This document shows, piece by piece, positions 60,498 to 64,000 of a DNA stretch of 64,000 nucleotides; the stretch's first letter is position 1; the number at the start of each line of letters is the position of its first letter. Made by a program: the position numbers and the translations under genes. The stretch spans positions 100,674-164,673 of the forward strand of contig NZ_JAUSRF010000013.1 in the NCBI RefSeq assembly GCF_030811685.1, in the 5' to 3' direction. The stretch comes from Neorhizobium huautlense. GTDB taxonomy: Bacteria; Pseudomonadota; Alphaproteobacteria; Rhizobiales; Rhizobiaceae. Below the pieces are notes generated by a model. That model was not told the DNA's origin and searched no databases. It worked only from the letters and a program-made list of their open reading frames with translations.

Positions 60498-61382
60498 TCA
60501 GTTCAAGAGGCCCGCATGACGCAGGGCTGCATCGATTGCCGCTTCCGTTGCCGGCTCCAGCGTCGACATCAGCGGCGAGCGCACCGTGCGGTTCATGCCG
60601 CGCGTGCGGCTGAGCGCATATTTGGCGCCGCACAGGCCCGGTTCCAGGAAGATCGCCTTGTGCAGCGGCATCAGGCGGTCCTGAAACTCCAGCGCCCTGG
60701 CAAAATCGCCGGCAGCGGTTGCTGCCTGGAATTCGGCGCAGAGACGCGGCGCGACGTTTGCCGTCACCGAAATGCAGCCGACGCCGCCATGGGCGTTGAA
60801 CCCGAGCGCGGTTGCATCCTCACCCGACAACTGCACGAAATCCTTGCCGCAGGTGATGCGCTGCTCCGACACGCGTTCGATCTTGCCGGTCGCATCCTTG
60901 ACGCCAACAATGTTCTTGTGCGCCTTGACCAGCGCACCCATGGTTTCCGGGCTCATGTCGATGACCGAGCGCGGCGGGATGTTGTAAATGATGATCGGCA
61001 GTTTCGTCGCTTCGGCAACGGCCGAAAAATGCGCGAACAGGCCCTTCTGGGTTGGCTTGTTGTAATAGGGCGTAACGACGAGAATGGCGTCGGCGCCTGC
61101 CTTTTCCGCATGCACGGCAAGCTCGATCGATTCCCGCGTGTTGTTGGAACCGGCGCCGGCGATGACCGGCACGCGGCCGCCTGCAGCCTCGATACAGAGT
61201 TCGACGACGCGGTTATGTTCGGCATGCGTCAAGGTCGGCGATTCGCCCGTGGTGCCGACGGGCACAAGACCGCTGCTCCCTTCGGTGATCTGCCAATCCA
61301 CATGGTCCGCAAAGGCCTGCTCGTCGACCGCGCCCTCCGTCGTGAACGGGGTGACAAGAGCGGGCATCGATCCCTTGAACAT
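60498..61382 (-). CDS. dapA: 4-hydroxy-tetrahydrodipicolinate synthase
   Basis: 294 residues. TIM barrel; Schiff-base Lys in VGVKDATGK (about residue 162), Tyr in [10 protein letters not shown] and the GTTGESPTL motif. First committed step of lysine/meso-diaminopimelate synthesis. GAGGAGAG precedes the ATG. Likely co-transcribed with smpB. Divergent from slt. Confidence 0.97.
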   Translation of the reverse strand: MFKGSMPALVTPFTTEGAVDEQAFADHVDWQITEGSSGLVPVGTTGESPTLTHAEHNRVVELCIEAAGGRVPVIAGAGSNNTRESIELAVHAEKAGADAILVVTPYYNKPTQKGLFAHFSAVAEATKLPIIIYNIPPRSVIDMSPETMGALVKAHKNIVGVKDATGKIERVSEQRITCGKDFVQLSGEDATALGFNAHGGVGCISVTANVAPRLCAEFQAATAAGDFARALEFQDRLMPLHKAIFLEPGLCGAKYALSRTRGMNRTVRSPLMSTLEPATEAAIDAALRHAGLLN

Positions 61383-61712
61383 GCAAAAACTCTCCTCGGC
61401 GGCCTCTGAATCTCTCGCGATCCATGCTTCGGCCCTAATCCAATTTTATAGGCAATATCCTATTCGGCGGGCACCATAGATTGCTGTCGATCCGCCGACA
61501 AGCGCAGCCATGACGCTTTCGTGACGCAACCGCGAGGGAAAAGCACGCATTTGCCGGAATACGGTAAGGAATCGTTAATCGGGCTGGACCCTAATCGACA
61601 GGATACCGGATTACGTATGACAGCACGTGATCCGACAAGGATATGAGGATTTGCCGAAGCTGCCGACGGGGCGGTCAAGACAGTTTCAGGCCCAAAAGTT
61701 CGTGGACGGTGA
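61383..61712. other. Divergent intergenic region, dapA and slt
   Basis: 330 bp with no gene. TATAAA on the minus strand (61445-61450) is a possible dapA -10 element. Nothing else stands out. Confidence 0.5.
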
Positions 61713-63824
61713 ATGAGAAAAAATGTTCTGATCCTGGCAGGCCTCGGCCTCGGATTGACCGCTGGCCTTTTCGACCTGCGCATGAGCATGGCTGCGCCCT
61801 TGCCGGAAGGCCCGGTGCCACTGCCTTTTGTCAAACCGGGCGCCCCCCTGTCGAGAGCGCCTGCCCCGGCCCCCATGACAGCGCCCGACATTACCGGCTC
61901 GATCCCCTCGCCTTCGCTGCCGCAAAGGGGCGGTCGCCTCGGTGTCGTCAGCCAGCTGAAAACCGGCCTTGATGCGCTTTCCGCCCGTGATGCCGGCACA
62001 GCCATTGCCACCCGCAACAGCCTGCCGGCCGGTTCGCTTGATCGCCAGATCCTGACTTGGGCGATCGCGACCTCCGGCCTCAATGGCGTGCCCTCCTTCG
62101 AGATCGCCAATGCCCAGCGCGAATTGCGCGGCTGGCCGGGTCTCACCCGCCTGCGCGCCAATTCCGAGCGCGCGCTTTACCGCGAAAACCCGGCTCCGGC
62201 CGCCGTGCTTGCCGCCTTCGGCAACAGCGCGGCAGAAACGCCGGAAGGCGCCATCATCCTCGCCCGTGCACTGGTTACTTCCGGTGACAGCAAACGCGCG
62301 GCGACCGTGCTGCGCACGATCTGGACCGGCGAAGCGCTGGACAAGGGCACGGAGGACCGGATCCTCAAGGAATTTTCCGCTCTTCTCTCCACGGCCGACC
62401 ACAAGGCCCGCATGGATTACCTGATGTACCGTGGTCGCACGGCACAGGCCGAGCGGTTCGGCAATCTCGGCCGCGCGCAGTCGCTTTACAAGGCATGGGC
62501 AGCCGTTGCCACAAAGGCCAAAAACGCCGACCAGTTGCTGCAAATGGCCTCCGCCAACTGGAGCAAGGACCCGGCCCATATCTTCGCGACGATCGAAAAC
62601 CTGCGCCATCAGGACCGTTACCGCGAGGCAGCTGCCCTGCTCGACAAGGCGCCGCGTGACGCCACCCGCCTCGTCAACGGTGGCGAATGGTGGAACGAGC
62701 GCCGCATCATCGCCCGCGGCCTAGCCGACAAGGGTGATTTTTCGGAGGCCTATCGTGTTGCCTCGCGCCACACGGCAACTGCCGCCACCGATATCGTTGA
62801 CGCGGAATTCCACGCCGGCTGGTACGCCTTGCGCGCGCTCAAGAACCCGACGGTTGCCGAAAAACATTTTCGCGTCATCCTGAACACTTCTACGCGGCCG
62901 CTTTCCGCTTCGCGTGCGCTCTATTGGCTTGGCCGTTCCGCAGAAGCCGGCGGCCCAGGAAAATCGGCGGATTTCTATCGTCAGGCCGCGCAATATTCCG
63001 GAACGTTTTATGGCCAGCTGGCGGCGGCGAAACTTGGCACCAAGGTGTTGAACGTTTCCTACCCCTCGCCGACCGACGCAGATCGCCGCAATTTCGAAAA
63101 CCGCGAGGTGGTTCGCGCCATCGACCGGCTGGATGCGGCCGGCCACGACAGCCGCGCAAACGCGCTGTACCGCGCCCTTGCCGACGAGATTTCCAGCCCG
63201 GGCGAACTCGCCATCCTGACCGCACGCGCCGAAAAGAACGGCGACCATGCGCTGTCGCTCGCCATCGGCAAATCCGCCTTCGCACGCGGCATCGAGGTGG
63301 CGGCACTGGCCTATCCGACCGGCGTCATCCCCTCTTCGGCAAACATTGCCGGCTCCGGCAAGGCGCTCGCCTATGCCATCGCCCGCCAGGAAAGCGCGTT
63401 CAATCCGGCGGCAATCTCGCCGGCCGATGCGCGCGGCCTTTTGCAGATCCTGCCCGGTACGGCCAAGGGCGTCGCCGGCCGCCACGGCATCACCTATGCC
63501 GCCGCCAAACTCACCACCGATGCCGGTTACAACGCCACACTGGGCGCCCATTATCTCGGCGAACAGATCGACAGCTTTGGCGGTTCCTACATCCTCACCT
63601 TCATCGCCTACAATGCCGGCCCGCGCCGCGTGCCGGACTGGATTGCCCGATACGGCGACCCGCGCGGCAAATCGCTGGATGAGGTGGTGGACTGGATCGA
63701 GCGCATCCCCTTCCCCGAAACCCGCAATTACGTACAGCGGGTGATGGAGAATTATCAGGTCTACAAGACGCGCCTCGGCCAGACGGCAGATATCGAGGAC
63801 GATCTACGGTTCGGCCGCCGGTAA
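61713..63824 (+). CDS. slt: Soluble lytic murein transglycosylase (Slt70-like)
   Basis: 703 residues. Signal peptide (RKNVLILAGLGLGLTAGLF; cut near residue 28), Pro-rich linker, then an alpha-helical superhelix (about 80-520) as in Slt70 and a C-terminal GEWL domain with catalytic Glu in AIARQESAFNP (about residue 560), RGLLQILPGTAK and YNAGPRRVPDW. It cleaves peptidoglycan in the periplasm. A weak purine-rich site precedes the ATG. Confidence 0.94.
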   Translation: MRKNVLILAGLGLGLTAGLFDLRMSMAAPLPEGPVPLPFVKPGAPLSRAPAPAPMTAPDITGSIPSPSLPQRGGRLGVVSQLKTGLDALSARDAGTAIATRNSLPAGSLDRQILTWAIATSGLNGVPSFEIANAQRELRGWPGLTRLRANSERALYRENPAPAAVLAAFGNSAAETPEGAIILARALVTSGDSKRAATVLRTIWTGEALDKGTEDRILKEFSALLSTADHKARMDYLMYRGRTAQAERFGNLGRAQSLYKAWAAVATKAKNADQLLQMASANWSKDPAHIFATIENLRHQDRYREAAALLDKAPRDATRLVNGGEWWNERRIIARGLADKGDFSEAYRVASRHTATAATDIVDAEFHAGWYALRALKNPTVAEKHFRVILNTSTRPLSASRALYWLGRSAEAGGPGKSADFYRQAAQYSGTFYGQLAAAKLGTKVLNVSYPSPTDADRRNFENREVVRAIDRLDAAGHDSRANALYRALADEISSPGELAILTARAEKNGDHALSLAIGKSAFARGIEVAALAYPTGVIPSSANIAGSGKALAYAIARQESAFNPAAISPADARGLLQILPGTAKGVAGRHGITYAAAKLTTDAGYNATLGAHYLGEQIDSFGGSYILTFIAYNAGPRRVPDWIARYGDPRGKSLDEVVDWIERIPFPETRNYVQRVMENYQVYKTRLGQTADIEDDLRFGRR

Positions 63825-63879
63825 CGGCGCCGGAACACCGGCGAAAGTTCAGGCCACGACCTCTTGTCACAAATGCAAA

Positions 63880-63906
63880 AAGCCCGCGGAGATGATCCGC
63901 GGGCTT
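63880..63906 (+). terminator. First of two tandem hairpins after slt
   Basis: An 11-bp perfect stem AAGCCCGCGGA / TCCGCGGGCTT with loop GATGA, preceded by an A run; no T tract after it. Confidence 0.7.
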
Positions 63907-63918
63907 CAGACTGCTGAC

Positions 63919-63950
63919 AAACCCCGTCATTTTTTGGCGGGGTTTTGTTT
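63919..63950 (+). terminator. Second tandem terminator after slt
   Basis: AAACCCCG / CGGGGTTT stem, 11-nt T-rich loop, followed by TGTTTT. Confidence 0.75.
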
Positions 63951-64000
63951 TATGCGAACCACCGGGTTTGCCGGCCGCGTTCGAATGAGGCAATGAAGAT

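Overview
This is a contiguous chromosomal segment from an alphaproteobacterium, almost certainly a member of the Rhizobiaceae (Agrobacterium/Rhizobium type); I cannot fix the species. The reasons are GC-rich coding DNA (roughly 60%, my estimate by eye), a single bifunctional RelA/SpoT protein (Rsh) beside rpoZ, the gene order rpoZ-rsh-DUF2062-acpS-lepB-rnc-era-(recO), the block rpsF-rpsR-DUF2232-rplI-dnaB-alr-radA, a psd-pssA pair for phosphatidylethanolamine synthesis, rhizobial small families (DUF3563, TIGR02301, DHCW cupin), palindromic intergenic repeats and an alphaproteobacterial flagellin. Most of the window is housekeeping DNA. I saw no rRNA, tRNA, CRISPR array, insertion sequence or prophage.

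1-4.1 kb: a truncated Nramp-like transporter, a Tas-type aldo/keto reductase, and two neighbouring proteins sharing an N-terminal module, one of which carries RTX-type calcium-binding repeats. 4.1-16.5 kb: ribosomal proteins S6, S18 and L9, replicative helicase DnaB, alanine racemase, a ParD/ParE-type toxin-antitoxin pair wedged between alr and radA, then radA, cvpA, purF, a short-chain dehydrogenase, and a low-GC two-gene island (DUF2188 plus a frameshifted TIR-like 'NCPFD' protein). 16.7-26.5 kb: cysS, a translationally coupled run of three GFA-family zinc proteins and a proline iminopeptidase, a 174-bp palindromic repeat, cimA, two rarD paralogues around a pcm-type methyltransferase, a DHCW cupin and a LOG-family protein.

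26.5-34.8 kb: a LysM envelope protein, an Atm1-type ABC exporter, a flavin monooxygenase, psd-pssA, several microproteins and a LysE-family exporter. 34.8-42.6 kb: an SRAP protein, ynfA fused by overlap to a second ParD/ParE pair, a HigBA pair coupled to a Nudix hydrolase, periplasmic proteins, a ygfZ-HD-phosphatase overlap cluster and an MscS channel. 42.7-51.5 kb: a large DUF2339 membrane protein coupled to an HD protein, a MOSC protein, a drug/metabolite exporter, an orphan flagellin with a CtrA-like box, an MFS transporter and recO.

51.6-64 kb: the minus-strand core block era-rnc-lepB-acpS-DUF2062-DUF3563-rsh-rpoZ (protein export, RNA processing, stringent response), a NYN-domain protein, smpB, dapA and a Slt-type lytic transglycosylase. 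Functional themes are translation and stress control (S6/S18/L9, Rsh, RpoZ, SmpB, RNase III, Era), envelope assembly (Alr, DapA, Psd, PssA, LepB, Slt, LysM protein, AcpS) and three type II toxin-antitoxin modules. The most unusual items are the DUF2188/TIR-like island, a ParE toxin with no normal start codon, a probably leaderless higB with its operator inside the promoter, the three-fold GFA operon and an inverted repeat whose two arms differ by compensatory changes.
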